Source: Burkholderiales bacterium 70-64
GTDB taxonomy: Bacteria > Pseudomonadota > Gammaproteobacteria > Burkholderiales > Burkholderiaceae_E
Reading direction: 5' to 3'
DNA length: 64,000 bases
Assembly (NCBI GenBank): GCA_001898645.1
Contig: MKUQ01000039.1
Span: 1 to 64,000, forward strand
This document shows positions 43,798 to 53,496 of this stretch, one piece after another. Position 1 is the stretch's first letter. Each line of letters opens with the position of its first letter. Made by a program: the position numbers and the translations under genes. The notes below the pieces were generated by a model, which did not search any database, had not been told where the DNA came from, and worked only from the letters and a program-made list of their open reading frames with translations.

Positions 43798-46476
43798 TCA
43801 GCGCAGCGCCAGCCGCGCCTCGATGGTGTCCCCGTCGTGCGCACGTTCCAGGCTGAAGCCCAGCCGCTGCGCCAGCGCCAGCATGCCCTCGTTGGAGGCC
43901 AGGATCAGGCCCTTGATCACGCCCGTGCCGCTGGCGCGGCAGTAGTCGATGATCTTGTTCATCAGCAGGTGGCCCAGGCCCTGCCCCTTGAGATCCGAGC
44001 GCACCAGGACCGCGAACTCCGCCTCCAGGTTGTCCGGGTCGGTCACCACGCGCACCACGCCGAGCGTCTCCGGCTCGCCCCGGGCGTCGCGCGCAGTGGC
44101 GATGAACGCCATCTCCCGGTCGTAGTCGATCTGGGTCAGCCGCGCCATCTGCGCATGGCGCAGCTCCCTCACGTAGCTGAAGAAGCGCATGCGCAGGTCC
44201 TCGGGCGACATGCGCGCGATCAGCGCGTGGTGCGCCGGCTCGTCCTCGGGCCGGATCGGGCGCAGCACGATCTCGCGCCCGTCGCGCATGCGCGCGGTTT
44301 CCTCGAGCACGCCTGGATAGGGCCGGATCGCCAGCCGGCTCTCGCGGCCCGCCGCCAGCGCCGCGACCCGCATGTGCGCGTCGATGCAGATCACGCCGCG
44401 CTCGTCGGCGAACAGCGGATTGATGTCCAGCGCCACGATCTCCGGGATGTCCACCAGCATCTGCGACACCTTCACCAGCGCCAGGCACAGCGCGTCGACG
44501 TCGGCGCCCGGCCGGTCGTGGTGCGGCTGCAGCAGCCGGTCCAGGTTCGCCCGCGAGATCATCTCGCGCGCCAGCGGCAGGTTCAGCGGCGGAAAGCCGA
44601 TGGCGTGGTTGCGCACCAGCTCGACCGCGCGCCCGCCCTCCCCGCACACGATCACCGGACCGAACAGCGGATCGGTGGCCACCGCGACGATCAGCTGGCG
44701 CGCGTTCGTGCGCGGCACCATGCGCTGCAGGGTGAAGCCGGCGATGCGCGCCTGCGGCATCGATTCGCCGATGCGCTTGACCATCCCGGCGGCGGCCGCG
44801 CGCACGGCCTGCGCGTTCTCCAGGTGCAGCGCGATGCCGCCCACGTCCCAGCGGTGCGCGATGTCGGGCGAGAGCACCGCCAGGGCGAGCGGATAGCCCA
44901 CCTCGTCGCCCACCGCGGCGGCCTCCTCGGCCGAGGCGGTGATGCGCGCCTCCACCACCGGGATGCCGTAGGCCGCGAGCATCGCCTTGGCGTCGGGCTC
45001 GGTCATCAGGCCGTCGCCGCGCGCCAGCGCGCGCTCGACGATGGCGCGCGCCGCGCCGACGTCGGGGCGGAACTCGCTGGGCAGCGAAGGCGGCATCTGC
45101 ATCAGCATTTCCTGGTTGCGATGGAAATGCATCAGGTGCAGGAACGCCTTGACCGCGCTCGAGGGCGTGTCGTAGGTCGGCACGCCGGCCTCGGCGAACA
45201 GGCGGCGAGCCGCCTGCATCGCGCCGGCGCCGACCCAGCTGGTGAGGATGCGCGCGCCGCTGCGCTCGCGGAACACCCCGATCACCGCCTCGGCGACCTC
45301 CTCGCTGGGCGTGGTCGCGGTGGGCGCGTGCAGCACCAGCACGGCGTTCACGCCGGGATCGGCGAGCACCGTCTTCAGGCATTGCGCGTAGCGCTCGCCC
45401 GAGGCGTTCACGCCCAGGTCGAGCGGGTTGCCCACGCTCGCCCCTGCCGGCAGCGCCGCCGCCAGGCTGGCGCAGGTCTCGGGCGCCAGCTGCGCGCAGT
45501 GCCCGCCGCCCAGCTGCAACTCGTCGAGCGCCATCACCCCGGTGCCGCCGCCGTTGTGCAGGATCGCCAGGTGCTCGCCGCGGAACGAACGCGCCCGCCC
45601 GAGCGTCTCGACCGCCGCGAACAGCTCGTCGATGTCGTACACGCGCAGGATGCCGGCGCGCCGCAGCGCCGCGTCGAACACCTCGTCGGGCCGGGCCAGC
45701 GCCGCGCCCGCCCTCGCCCCGGCGAGCGCATCGGCGCCGCGCCCCGACTTGACCGCCAGCACCGGCTTGTTGCGCGCCGCCGCGCGCGCAGCCGCCATGA
45801 AGTTGCGCCGCTCGCGCATCTCGTCGATGTAGAGCAGGATGGCGTTGGTGTCGGGATCGGTGCCGAGGTAGTCGAGCACGTCGCCGAAGTCGATGTCGGC
45901 GCAATCGCCGAGCGCCACGAAATGCGAGAAGCCGATGCCCTTGGCGCGCGCCCAGTCGAGCACGGCGGTGCAGATCGCGCCCGATTGCGACACGAAGGCC
46001 AGCTTGCCCGGCAGCGCGCCGACATGGCTCAGGCTGGCGTTGAGCCCCGTATGCGGCACCAGCACCCCGAGGCTGCCCGGGCCGAGCAGCCGCATGCCGC
46101 GCCGCCGCGCCGCCTCGAGCGCGGCCTCGCGCAGGCTGCGCCCCTGGGCGTCGCGCCGGCGCGACAGGCCGTCGTTGACGATCACCCCCACGCGGGTGCC
46201 GCGCTGCCCCAGCGCATCGATGGCCGCCGGCACCGTGTCGTCGGGGCTGCAGATCACCGCCAGCTCGGGCGCCTCGGGCAGGCTGATCACGTCCGGGTAG
46301 GCCAGCACGCCGGCCACCGCGCGGTACCTCGGGTTCACCGGCATGATCGGACCGTCGATCCCGCCTTCGAGCAGGTTGCGCATCAGCACGTGGCCGACGT
46401 GGCGCGCCTTGTTCGAGGCGCCGATCACCGCGACCGAGCGCGGCTCGAACAACTGGACCAGATGTCGGATGCTCAT
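43798..46476 (-). CDS. Pat-like protein acetyltransferase (inactive ADP-forming acyl-CoA synthetase + GNAT)
   Basis: An 892-residue fusion. The N-terminal 700 residues have the architecture of NDP-forming acetyl-CoA synthetase (CoA-binding RSVAVIGAS at 13-21, CoA-ligase and ATP-grasp domains). The C-terminal 180 residues are a GNAT domain with acetyl-CoA loop [10 protein letters not shown]. This is the layout of protein lysine acetyltransferase Pat/YfiQ. In active synthetases a phospho-histidine sits in SHTGALAGSD; here the aligned stretch (about 255-264) reads [10 protein letters not shown] with no histidine, as expected for a regulatory Pat domain. It is likely to acetylate acyl-CoA ligases. 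Its start overlaps the DUF808 gene stop. Confidence 0.87.
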   Translation of the reverse strand: MSIRHLVQLFEPRSVAVIGASNKARHVGHVLMRNLLEGGIDGPIMPVNPRYRAVAGVLAYPDVISLPEAPELAVICSPDDTVPAAIDALGQRGTRVGVIVNDGLSRRRDAQGRSLREAALEAARRRGMRLLGPGSLGVLVPHTGLNASLSHVGALPGKLAFVSQSGAICTAVLDWARAKGIGFSHFVALGDCADIDFGDVLDYLGTDPDTNAILLYIDEMRERRNFMAAARAAARNKPVLAVKSGRGADALAGARAGAALARPDEVFDAALRRAGILRVYDIDELFAAVETLGRARSFRGEHLAILHNGGGTGVMALDELQLGGGHCAQLAPETCASLAAALPAGASVGNPLDLGVNASGERYAQCLKTVLADPGVNAVLVLHAPTATTPSEEVAEAVIGVFRERSGARILTSWVGAGAMQAARRLFAEAGVPTYDTPSSAVKAFLHLMHFHRNQEMLMQMPPSLPSEFRPDVGAARAIVERALARGDGLMTEPDAKAMLAAYGIPVVEARITASAEEAAAVGDEVGYPLALAVLSPDIAHRWDVGGIALHLENAQAVRAAAAGMVKRIGESMPQARIAGFTLQRMVPRTNARQLIVAVATDPLFGPVIVCGEGGRAVELVRNHAIGFPPLNLPLAREMISRANLDRLLQPHHDRPGADVDALCLALVKVSQMLVDIPEIVALDINPLFADERGVICIDAHMRVAALAAGRESRLAIRPYPGVLEETARMRDGREIVLRPIRPEDEPAHHALIARMSPEDLRMRFFSYVRELRHAQMARLTQIDYDREMAFIATARDARGEPETLGVVRVVTDPDNLEAEFAVLVRSDLKGQGLGHLLMNKIIDYCRASGTGVIKGLILASNEGMLALAQRLGFSLERAHDGDTIEARLALR

Positions 46477-47429
46477 CGCGGCAATGATAGGCCCGTGCGG
46501 CGCACGCGCCGCGCAAGCCCGACCGCGAGCATGGCCAGGGCGCCCGCGGCGACGCCGGCGGCCGCGTCCGCGAGCAGCGGCACCAGCCGCTCGGCCAGCC
46601 CGGCCCAGGGCGCCGCCCGCGCCGCGTGTTCCGCGAGGCGCTCGATCCCGGCGTGCAAGGGCCCGATGCCGTGAGACAGGATGCCCCCGCCGACCAGGAA
46701 CATGGCGGCGGTGCCGGCGACCGACAGCCCCTTCATCAGCCAGGGCGCGAACCCCACGATCGCGGTCCCGAGGGCGCGCCGGCCCCGCGCCCACGCTCCC
46801 GTGCCGCGCCGGCGCGCCAGGTACAGGCCGGCGTCGTCGAGCTTGACGATGCCGGCGACCAGCCCGTAGACGCCGACCGTCATGAGCGCCGCGATGCCTG
46901 CCAGCACCGTGAGCTGGGTGAGGAACGCCGCGCCGGCCACCGTCCCCAGGGCGATGGTGATGATCTCGGCCGAAAGCACGAAGTCGGTGCGTATCGCACC
47001 CCTGATCCTGTCACGCTCGAGCGCGGCCAGGTCAAGGGCCGGGTCGGCCAGCGCCCTGGCCACTTCCGCGCGATGCGCCGCCTCCTCGCCGTCGCCGCCG
47101 AGCAGCTTGTGGGCCAGCTTCTCGAAACCTTCGTAGCACAGGAAGGTGCCGCCGACCATCAGCAGGGGCGCCACCGCCCACGGCGCCAGGGCGCTGACGG
47201 CGAGCGCCGCCGGCACCAGGATCGCCTTGTTCCGGACCGAGCCCAGGGCGACCGCCCACACCACGGGAAGCTCGCGATCCGCGCGCACCCCCGAGACCTG
47301 CTCGGCATTGAGCGCCAGGTCGTCGCCCAGCACGCCGGCGGTCTTCTTGGTGGCGACCTTGGTGAGCAGCGCGACATCGTCCAGGACGCTGGCAATGTCG
47401 TCGATCAGCGCGAGCAGGCTGCTGGCCAT
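46473..47429 (-). CDS. DUF808 family membrane protein (YedI-like)
   Basis: Inner-membrane protein of 318 residues, starting [39 protein letters not shown], the highly conserved DUF808 beginning. It has about six to seven TM segments. The function of the family is unknown. An ATG 13 codons upstream is in frame but lies before the conserved start. Its stop overlaps the Pat-like ATG by four bases, so the two are co-transcribed. Confidence 0.88.
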   Translation of the reverse strand: MASSLLALIDDIASVLDDVALLTKVATKKTAGVLGDDLALNAEQVSGVRADRELPVVWAVALGSVRNKAILVPAALAVSALAPWAVAPLLMVGGTFLCYEGFEKLAHKLLGGDGEEAAHRAEVARALADPALDLAALERDRIRGAIRTDFVLSAEIITIALGTVAGAAFLTQLTVLAGIAALMTVGVYGLVAGIVKLDDAGLYLARRRGTGAWARGRRALGTAIVGFAPWLMKGLSVAGTAAMFLVGGGILSHGIGPLHAGIERLAEHAARAAPWAGLAERLVPLLADAAAGVAAGALAMLAVGLARRVRRTGLSLPR

Positions 47430-47604
47430 CGCTACATCGATCCCCCGAGAAGCGCCGTGCACGACCAAGCCGGCGCGCGCGAGCGCCGGCTGCCGGACGC
47501 ATTATCGCCTCACGGCGCGCGACCGGACTCGTTCCGATGGGGGCCGGGGCCGCGAGGCCCCAGAGTGTCCTGCGGCGGCGGAGTCCCGCCGGACAAGGAC
47601 GCTC

Positions 47605-47728
47605 AGAACGTGTGAAGGAACCGTAGCGAGCGGCCCGAGGTCGCGCCGAGAAGCGCAGCCGTACGGGAGTACGGCGAGCATCGCAGGCGCGAGATCGGGC
47701 CGCTCGCTACGGTTCCTTCACACGTTCT
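47605..47728. repeat. REP-like palindromic element (124 bp)
   Basis: Inverted arms of 32 bases at 47605-47636 and 47697-47728 are perfect complements, each carrying the GGAACCGTAGC / GCTACGGTTCC core. The centre holds inner inverted repeats (TCGCGCC/GGCGCGA and a CCGTAC...GTACGG hairpin). The element starts at the end of the ferredoxin stop codon, and one arm plus flank is repeated at 25823-25863. It can form a long cruciform or RNA hairpin at the 3' end of the benzoyl-CoA operon. Confidence 0.85.
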
Positions 47729-47973
47729 CAGCCGTGCAGCGCCCGATACTTCTCCATCAGCTCTTCGGGGCTTTCGGCGTGGTCCGGATCCTTCACGATG
47801 CAGTCGGCCGGGCACACCAGCATGCACTGCGGCTCGTCCTCCGCGCCGACGCACTCGGTGCAGCGATTCGGATCGATCACGTACATCGGATCGTCGGCGC
47901 TGATCGCCTCGTTCGGGCACACCGGCCTGCACGCATCGCAGCAGGTGCAGGCATCGTTGATCATCAATGCCAT
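47728..47973 (-). CDS. fdx: 2[4Fe-4S] ferredoxin, electron donor to benzoyl-CoA reductase
   Basis: Low-potential ferredoxin of 81 residues. The first cluster motif is C9-x2-C12-x2-C15-x3-C19-P. The second is C-x2-C-x8-C-x3-C-P (CTECVGAEDEPQCMLVCP), whose eight-residue loop is the Alvin-type insertion known from Allochromatium and Thauera ferredoxins. In Thauera this ferredoxin is reduced by 2-oxoglutarate oxidoreductase and donates to Bcr. It is the last gene of the had-to-fdx operon; the REP-like element follows at once. Confidence 0.95.
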   Translation of the reverse strand: MALMINDACTCCDACRPVCPNEAISADDPMYVIDPNRCTECVGAEDEPQCMLVCPADCIVKDPDHAESPEELMEKYRALHG

Positions 47974-48006
47974 ATGGGCTTCTCCTGGTTCGAAAGACGC
48001 GCCGCG

Positions 48007-48846
48007 TCAGGCGACCGCCTGTTCCTTCAACTCGCTCAGCTTGCCGTGCCGGAACGCGCCCCACAAGGCCGCGCCGATGGCGCCGGCATAGATGGAGTCG
48101 GGGTGGTTGACCACGTCGACCTTGGCCTTCTCGTTGGCGATCTCCTCGCGGATCGCCGCGAGCAGGCCCGAGTCGAGCGCCAGGCCGCCGGTCATCAGCG
48201 CCGTACCCTCCTTGATGCCGGTCACTTTCAGGAGCTTGACGATGCGCGAGGCCATCGACAGGTGGATCCCCTTCAGGATGTCGGTCGGGGCGATGCTGCG
48301 CGAGACCATGTTGATCACGTCGGTCTCGGCGAGCACCGCACAGATCGAGCTGACCTTCTCGGGGTTCTGCGACTGCTGCGACAGCGGGCCGATCTCCTCG
48401 ACCGCCACGCCCAGGTAGCGCGCGATGTTCTCGAGGAACTGGCCCGAGCCCGAGGCGCACTGGCTGGTCATCTTGTAGGCCAGCACCTTGCCGCGCTCGT
48501 CGACGTAGATGGCGCGGCCGTTGAGCGCCCCGATGTCGACGATGGCGCGCGCGCCCGGGTGCAGGAACACGCCGCCGCGCGCGTGGGTGGTCATCGAGTA
48601 GAAGTGTCCGGTGGCGAACTTGACGTTCTCACCCTCGCCGGTGGTCGCGATGTAGTCGACCTGGTCGAGCGGCAGGCCGGCATCGGCCAGCACGCCGTCA
48701 CGCCCTTCCTCGGCCAGCTGCATGGGATCGCGCCGGCGGATGCGCTCGACGCGCTTGGCGAGCCATTCCTGGCGATCGCCGTCAACCTTGAACAGCACGC
48801 TCTTGACCGCGCCCGAGCCGATATCGATACCGATCGTGTAAGTCAT
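48007..48846 (-). CDS. bcrD: Benzoyl-CoA reductase subunit D
   Basis: One of two ATP-hydrolysing ASKHA-fold activator subunits, 279 residues (Thauera about 282). It has the phosphate loop IGIDIGSGAVKSV, the cluster cysteines in TSQCASGSGQFLENI and SSICAVLAETDVI, and ALMTGGLALDSGL. With BcrA it binds a bridging [4Fe-4S] cluster and drives two ATP-dependent electrons into BcrBC. It is 33 bases from fdx and 27 from bcrA. Confidence 0.96.
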   Translation of the reverse strand: MTYTIGIDIGSGAVKSVLFKVDGDRQEWLAKRVERIRRRDPMQLAEEGRDGVLADAGLPLDQVDYIATTGEGENVKFATGHFYSMTTHARGGVFLHPGARAIVDIGALNGRAIYVDERGKVLAYKMTSQCASGSGQFLENIARYLGVAVEEIGPLSQQSQNPEKVSSICAVLAETDVINMVSRSIAPTDILKGIHLSMASRIVKLLKVTGIKEGTALMTGGLALDSGLLAAIREEIANEKAKVDVVNHPDSIYAGAIGAALWGAFRHGKLSELKEQAVA

Positions 48847-48873
48847 GATGGTTTCCCTTGTTTGCGATGCCGC

Positions 48874-50217
48874 TCAGACCCGCGCCTCGGCCGTCTTGCC
48901 TTCCTCGACCACCGCGCGCCACGCGAAGGTGGCTCCGCCCAGTGCGCCGGTGAAGATCGAGTCGGGGTCGATGTTCAGCGTCATCTCGCCGTAGTTCTCG
49001 AACACCAGCTCCTTGAGGGCCTTGACCGCCGCCTCGTTCTTGGCCACGCCGCCGGTGAAGGTGAACTCGTTGCGGATGCCGCCAGAACGCGCCAGGATCG
49101 ACATCGCGCGCAGGATGATCGAGCGATGCAGGCCGGCCATGATGTCCTCGCGCTTGTCGCCCAGCGCCAGGCGATCGCGCAGCTCGGCGCCGGCGAACAC
49201 CGTGCAGGTCGAGTTGATGCGCACCTGCTTGGTGGATTTCATCGCCAGCGGGCCCAGCTCGTGCAGCCCCATGTTCATTTCGTCGGCGATGTAGCCGAGG
49301 TAGCGTCCACAGCCGGCCGCGCAGCGGTCGTTCATCTGGAAGCTCTCGACGATGCCGTGGGGATCGACCTGGATCGCCTTGGTGTCCTGCCCGCCGATGT
49401 CGAGCACCGTGGCGGTCTTCGGGTACATCACGTGCGCGCCCAGGCCGTGGCACAGGATCTCCGAGCGGATGTGCTCCTTGGAGAACGGCAGCCGCGCGCG
49501 GCCGTAGCCGGTGCCGATCACGTAGGTCTCTTCCATCTCGGTGTCGAGCACGCCCTTGACCGGCGCCTCGACCTGCGTGCGCCGCCCGGCGGTCTCGGGC
49601 ATCGCCTTGAAGGTGCGGTCGAGCGCCGACAGCAGGTGGCGGCGCACCGACTCCGCGTAGACGCGGTTCTCCACCTCGATGATCGAGCGGTCGAACACGT
49701 TGAGCAGGAAGTCGTAGCGCGTGCCCAGCTCCTTGGCCACGGTCTCGCCGGTGGCCAGGTACTGGCTGCCGGCGATGTCGCGGAAGAAGTCGGACTTGCG
49801 CTTGGCCCCCGGCGCGAACATCGAGGGCGCCTCGGCGGTGATGCGCTTGAACGTCTCTTCCAGCGCCTCTCCCACCACCTTGGTGGCGTCGCCGAACTTG
49901 GCCGACTCGAGGCTGCGCCGACAGGTTTCGTTCAGGTCGGCGAGCTGCTCGAGGTACTGCTCGGCGCGGAAGTCGCGCTCGAGCTGGGCGAGGAAGTTCT
50001 CGAGCTGCTGTCCCTCGAGCGCCTTGTTGGTGGCGAGCGCCTGGCGGAACAGGTGGAAGCGCCCGTTGACCAGCGCTTCCTGCTTGGCGACCGCGGCCGC
50101 CGTGTCGTAGTTGGAGCGCGAGTTGGTGATGCCGCGTCCGATGATCTTCTGGTTCTCGTCGATGACCACCGCCTTGGTGGTCGTCGAGCCCAGATCGATG
50201 CCGATGAAACAGCGCAT
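48874..50217 (-). CDS. bcrA: Benzoyl-CoA reductase subunit A
   Basis: Larger ASKHA ATPase subunit, 447 residues (Thauera about 438). It has [17 protein letters not shown] at the start, a 150-residue insertion relative to BcrD (about 30-180), [12 protein letters not shown], and the cluster cysteines in [13 protein letters not shown] and [13 protein letters not shown]. The Thauera-type subunit order C-B-A-D, not the Azoarcus Bzd order N-O-P-Q, is kept here. It is 11 bases from bcrB. Confidence 0.96.
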   Translation of the reverse strand: MRCFIGIDLGSTTTKAVVIDENQKIIGRGITNSRSNYDTAAAVAKQEALVNGRFHLFRQALATNKALEGQQLENFLAQLERDFRAEQYLEQLADLNETCRRSLESAKFGDATKVVGEALEETFKRITAEAPSMFAPGAKRKSDFFRDIAGSQYLATGETVAKELGTRYDFLLNVFDRSIIEVENRVYAESVRRHLLSALDRTFKAMPETAGRRTQVEAPVKGVLDTEMEETYVIGTGYGRARLPFSKEHIRSEILCHGLGAHVMYPKTATVLDIGGQDTKAIQVDPHGIVESFQMNDRCAAGCGRYLGYIADEMNMGLHELGPLAMKSTKQVRINSTCTVFAGAELRDRLALGDKREDIMAGLHRSIILRAMSILARSGGIRNEFTFTGGVAKNEAAVKALKELVFENYGEMTLNIDPDSIFTGALGGATFAWRAVVEEGKTAEARV

Positions 50218-50228
50218 GGCGTTCTCCT

Positions 50229-51545
50229 TCAGTGGGCGCCGGCCATCGCGCCGCGCTTTTGCTTGACCATCTGGAAATAGCTCTCGAGGCGGTTCTTGAC
50301 GTTGGCCGCCGAGAAGTAGCGCGGATCGACCAGGTCGGTCTCGATGAACGCCGCCGGCCGGCCGGTGCGCTTCTCGACTTCGCGCAGGATCAGCAGCTGG
50401 CCCGCCGAGAAGCTGTTGCAGCTCTTGATCGAGTTGATCAGCAGGCCGTCGGCCTGGTACTCCTCGATGTACTTGCAGATCATGTCGACGCGCGAGGGCA
50501 GGTTCAGGTTGGTGTAGCAGCCCAGGCAGTACTCGGCGAGCGACTCGAGCGGATGGTCCGGATCATGGCGGAAGCCGAAGTCGTACAGGCCGCCGACCTT
50601 GGCGTAGGTGGACGACACCACCACCGCACCCTCCTCGTAGAACATCTTCCAGAAGTCGCGGAAGCTGGTCCAGTTGGGCGGGCCCTCGACCACCAGCCGG
50701 TACTTCTCCTCGCCCATGTCGCCGTCGGGCGTGACCGGGCCCTTGCCCAGGCGCACCCGCTCGTCGATCTCCGAGCGCAGCACGTCGTAGTACTGGGAGG
50801 CCTCCTTGGTGCCGCGGAAGGCGGTGAAGATCGGCCCGATGTAGTACACCGCCCCGAAATAGCCGTCGATCGGCGACGGCCGGTTCTTGGCCGACTGCAG
50901 CACGCGCACGAGGTTCTCCTCGGCCTTGGCCGACTCCTTCATGTACTCGCGCAGGCGGTCGATGTCGAACTTCACGCCCGAGATGCGCTCGAGGGTGGGG
51001 ATCACCGTGTCCTTGAGCTGGCGCACCACGTAGTCGCGCATGTTCGGGGCGATCTTGCCCTCGCCCTGGTACGGCACGTGCAGCATCACCGTCTCGCAAC
51101 CGTACTTGTGGCGGATCAGCTCGAACCACTTCATGAAGGTGAAGCAGCCGGTGTACGACAGCAGCAGCACGTCGGGCGTGGGCAGCGGGTCGCCGGTGGG
51201 GCCGATCTCGCCGCCCTGCATCATGCCCAGGTCGGCCTTCACGTACGTACAGACGTCCTCGGACTGGCCCTCGCGCTCGGCGTCCATGATGAACTTGCCC
51301 GATTTCTTGCGCATGCCGTTCTGCAGCGCGTTGGTCTCGGGCAGGCTGCGCGCGAAGTCGAAGCACATCAGCAGCTCGTTCAGGTTGCCCGGCACGAACG
51401 TGGCCGAGACCTTGCGGTTTTCGGCACGCGCGGTGGCGAGCTCCATGTAGTTCTTGTTGATGAGCTCCTTCTGGAGCCACATCGCGTCCTCCTTCTGGAC
51501 GTTCTGCGGCTTCTTGCTGCTTGGGGGCGTGGCGGCGGTGGTCAT
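50229..51545 (-). CDS. bcrB: Benzoyl-CoA reductase subunit B
   Basis: Catalytic-module subunit of the HgdB/2-hydroxyacyl-CoA dehydratase-like family, 438 residues (Thauera 439). Candidate cluster cysteines are in [27 protein letters not shown] and [12 protein letters not shown]. Together with BcrC it reduces benzoyl-CoA to cyclohexa-1,5-diene-1-carboxyl-CoA. The first 20 residues ([14 protein letters not shown]) are variable, so [10 protein letters not shown] at residue 22 is an alternative start. It overlaps bcrC by four bases. Confidence 0.96.
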   Translation of the reverse strand: MTTAATPPSSKKPQNVQKEDAMWLQKELINKNYMELATARAENRKVSATFVPGNLNELLMCFDFARSLPETNALQNGMRKKSGKFIMDAEREGQSEDVCTYVKADLGMMQGGEIGPTGDPLPTPDVLLLSYTGCFTFMKWFELIRHKYGCETVMLHVPYQGEGKIAPNMRDYVVRQLKDTVIPTLERISGVKFDIDRLREYMKESAKAEENLVRVLQSAKNRPSPIDGYFGAVYYIGPIFTAFRGTKEASQYYDVLRSEIDERVRLGKGPVTPDGDMGEEKYRLVVEGPPNWTSFRDFWKMFYEEGAVVVSSTYAKVGGLYDFGFRHDPDHPLESLAEYCLGCYTNLNLPSRVDMICKYIEEYQADGLLINSIKSCNSFSAGQLLILREVEKRTGRPAAFIETDLVDPRYFSAANVKNRLESYFQMVKQKRGAMAGAH

Positions 51546-52720
51546 GCTGCGCTCCAGAGTTTGATCGAATCGGCGAAGGTGCCGGACTGTTCACGGATCG
51601 GCGCCATCTGGCCGGTGTTCTCGGCGTACTTGAACGCGGTGTAGGGGACCTTGTGCTTGGCCAGCACGTCCTGCAGCATCGGGCGCTCGAGCAGCGCCGG
51701 GTCGCAGAACGACGGCGCGGCGAACACCACGCCCTCGGCGGCCCCGCTCTTGACCTGATGGAGCAGATACTGGCCCTTGTCCTCGCGCTTGGCGTCGTAC
51801 TTCGCCGCGGTCGAGGCCGAGCGGTGCAGGAAGGCCTTGGAGAGCTCCTCGAGCGGCTTGCCGTTGGCCGGCACCTCGTCGAGCAGCCAGCGCGTGACCA
51901 GCATGAAGTCGTCGTCGACGATATAACAGCCCGACATCTCGATCGATTTGATCAGGTTCAGCGGCGGCTGCTCGCAGAACGACCCGTTGATCACGATGCG
52001 GGCGTTGTCGCGCCGCTGCCGGGGCACCGCGTCGGTGGCGGCGATGTAGTCGCGCATCAGCTGCGTGTGCTCTTCCGGCGGCAGCACCATGCCGGCGCGC
52101 AGCACCAGGTACACCTCGGAGGTCGGGGCCTGCCACGGCTTGGCGGCCCGGTAGGCGTAGAGCTCGCGCACCGCCTTGCGGTTCTCGTTGTAGACGGCGA
52201 TCGAGGCATTGAGCTCCTCGTCGGTGATCGGCTTGCCGCGCAGCTCGCCGAGATCCTTGCGCAGGATCTCCATCTCGTCGACGTAGAACTTGCCGCCGAT
52301 CGCGTCCTCGTAGTTCTGCGGCACGTCGATGTAGCGGACGTACTTGTCCTTGAACATCAGCTGCCACATCCCCGAGAGGTTGCGGATCACGTCGCAGATC
52401 GAGGGGAAGAGCATGCCGTCGAGACAGTCGAGCCGGCCGGTGAGCCCGAGCTCGATGGTCGAGCGCGGGATGCGACAGATGTAGCTCTGGTAGTAGGCGT
52501 CGCCCTGGATCACCTCGAGCTGGTCGCCGCCGCCGAGGATACCCACCGACAGCATGCCCGCGGCATGGATCAGCTCGCGCGGCACGTACACCGGCATGTA
52601 GCCGATCGCCTTGCGTCCCGGCGCCGCAGCCTTCCATTGCTTGACGGCGTTGAAGTCGAGATCATCGAACAGTGTCTGGCAACGCTCGACGATCTCGTTG
52701 ACAGGAGGAACGGTTTTCAT
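51542..52720 (-). CDS. bcrC: Benzoyl-CoA reductase subunit C
   Basis: Second catalytic-module subunit, 392 residues (Thauera about 384). Cysteines likely to bind the [4Fe-4S] cluster lie in DCLDGMLFPSICDVIRNLSG, YICRIPRS and NGSFCEQPP. The chosen ATG at 52720 shares a base with the dch stop (TGATG); an in-frame ATG at 52735 adds five residues. AGGAGG lies close upstream of the chosen start. First reductase gene in the operon order. Confidence 0.96.
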   Translation of the reverse strand: MKTVPPVNEIVERCQTLFDDLDFNAVKQWKAAAPGRKAIGYMPVYVPRELIHAAGMLSVGILGGGDQLEVIQGDAYYQSYICRIPRSTIELGLTGRLDCLDGMLFPSICDVIRNLSGMWQLMFKDKYVRYIDVPQNYEDAIGGKFYVDEMEILRKDLGELRGKPITDEELNASIAVYNENRKAVRELYAYRAAKPWQAPTSEVYLVLRAGMVLPPEEHTQLMRDYIAATDAVPRQRRDNARIVINGSFCEQPPLNLIKSIEMSGCYIVDDDFMLVTRWLLDEVPANGKPLEELSKAFLHRSASTAAKYDAKREDKGQYLLHQVKSGAAEGVVFAAPSFCDPALLERPMLQDVLAKHKVPYTAFKYAENTGQMAPIREQSGTFADSIKLWSAA

Positions 52721-53493
52721 CAGCAGTGCTCCCATGCAGGCTTGCGTTTGGCCAGGAATGCGACGAGCCCCTCGTTCGCGTCGCGTGTCTTCATCAGCCG
52801 TTCGAGATACAGCGTCTCGACTTCGGCCAGGCGGTTGCGCACGTCGCGCAGCATCGCCCCGCGGGCGGCGCCGAGCGCATGCGAGAGGCTCGCGGCGCTC
52901 TTGCCGGCGAGATGCGAATCGAAATACGCCAGCGCCGCCGCCTCGGGGTCGTCGGCGAGGTGCTGGACGAGGCCGATGGCGTGCGCTTCCGCCGCGCCGA
53001 TCGAGCGCCCGGAGAACAGCAGGTCTTCGGCGGCGGGCTGGTTCATGCGGTAGGGCAGCAGCACCGAGGCGGCCGGGGCGAACACCCCGAGCTTCATCTC
53101 GGGCTGGCCGAACTGCGCGTCGGGCGCGGCGAAGATCGGCCCGCCGGCGAGCGCGACCTCCAGGCCGCCGCCCAGGCACTGCCCGCGCACCGCCACCAGG
53201 ATCGGCGCCGGAAAGCCGAGCATCGCCAGGACCAGCGCGTGCAGCGAGGCCAGCATGTCGGCACAGCGCTCCGGAAGGTGCTCCTCCACGCTGGCGCCGA
53301 AGCTGAAGTTCGGCCCCTCCGCGGCCAGCAGCACCCCGCGCAGGGCCGAGCGGCCGGCATGCCCGAGCAGCGCGTCCGAGAGCGCGGCGATCATCGCCGC
53401 GTCGACGATGTTGGCCTTCGGCCGCGCCAGCGTCAGGCGCAGCAGCGCGCCGTCGCGCTCGACGCTCTGCCGCAGGGGGGAGGTGTCGGCCAT
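52720..53493 (-). CDS. dch: Cyclohexa-1,5-diene-1-carbonyl-CoA hydratase
   Basis: Crotonase-family enzyme of 257 residues adding water to the dienoyl-CoA made by Bcr, giving 6-hydroxycyclohex-1-ene-1-carbonyl-CoA. It shows ASVEEHLPE (oxyanion helix region), the glycine-rich GQCLGGGLEVALAG and FGQPEMKLGVFAP, as in Dch. Synteny with oah, had and bcr supports this over a generic enoyl-CoA hydratase. It is three bases from oah. Confidence 0.94.
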   Translation of the reverse strand: MADTSPLRQSVERDGALLRLTLARPKANIVDAAMIAALSDALLGHAGRSALRGVLLAAEGPNFSFGASVEEHLPERCADMLASLHALVLAMLGFPAPILVAVRGQCLGGGLEVALAGGPIFAAPDAQFGQPEMKLGVFAPAASVLLPYRMNQPAAEDLLFSGRSIGAAEAHAIGLVQHLADDPEAAALAYFDSHLAGKSAASLSHALGAARGAMLRDVRNRLAEVETLYLERLMKTRDANEGLVAFLAKRKPAWEHC

Positions 53494-53496
53494 TGT

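Noticed and set aside
47468-47491. Eight-base-pair GC hairpin upstream of the DUF808 gene
   Set aside because: It lies on the 5' side of the gene, has no T-run, and such hairpins are frequent in DNA of this composition.
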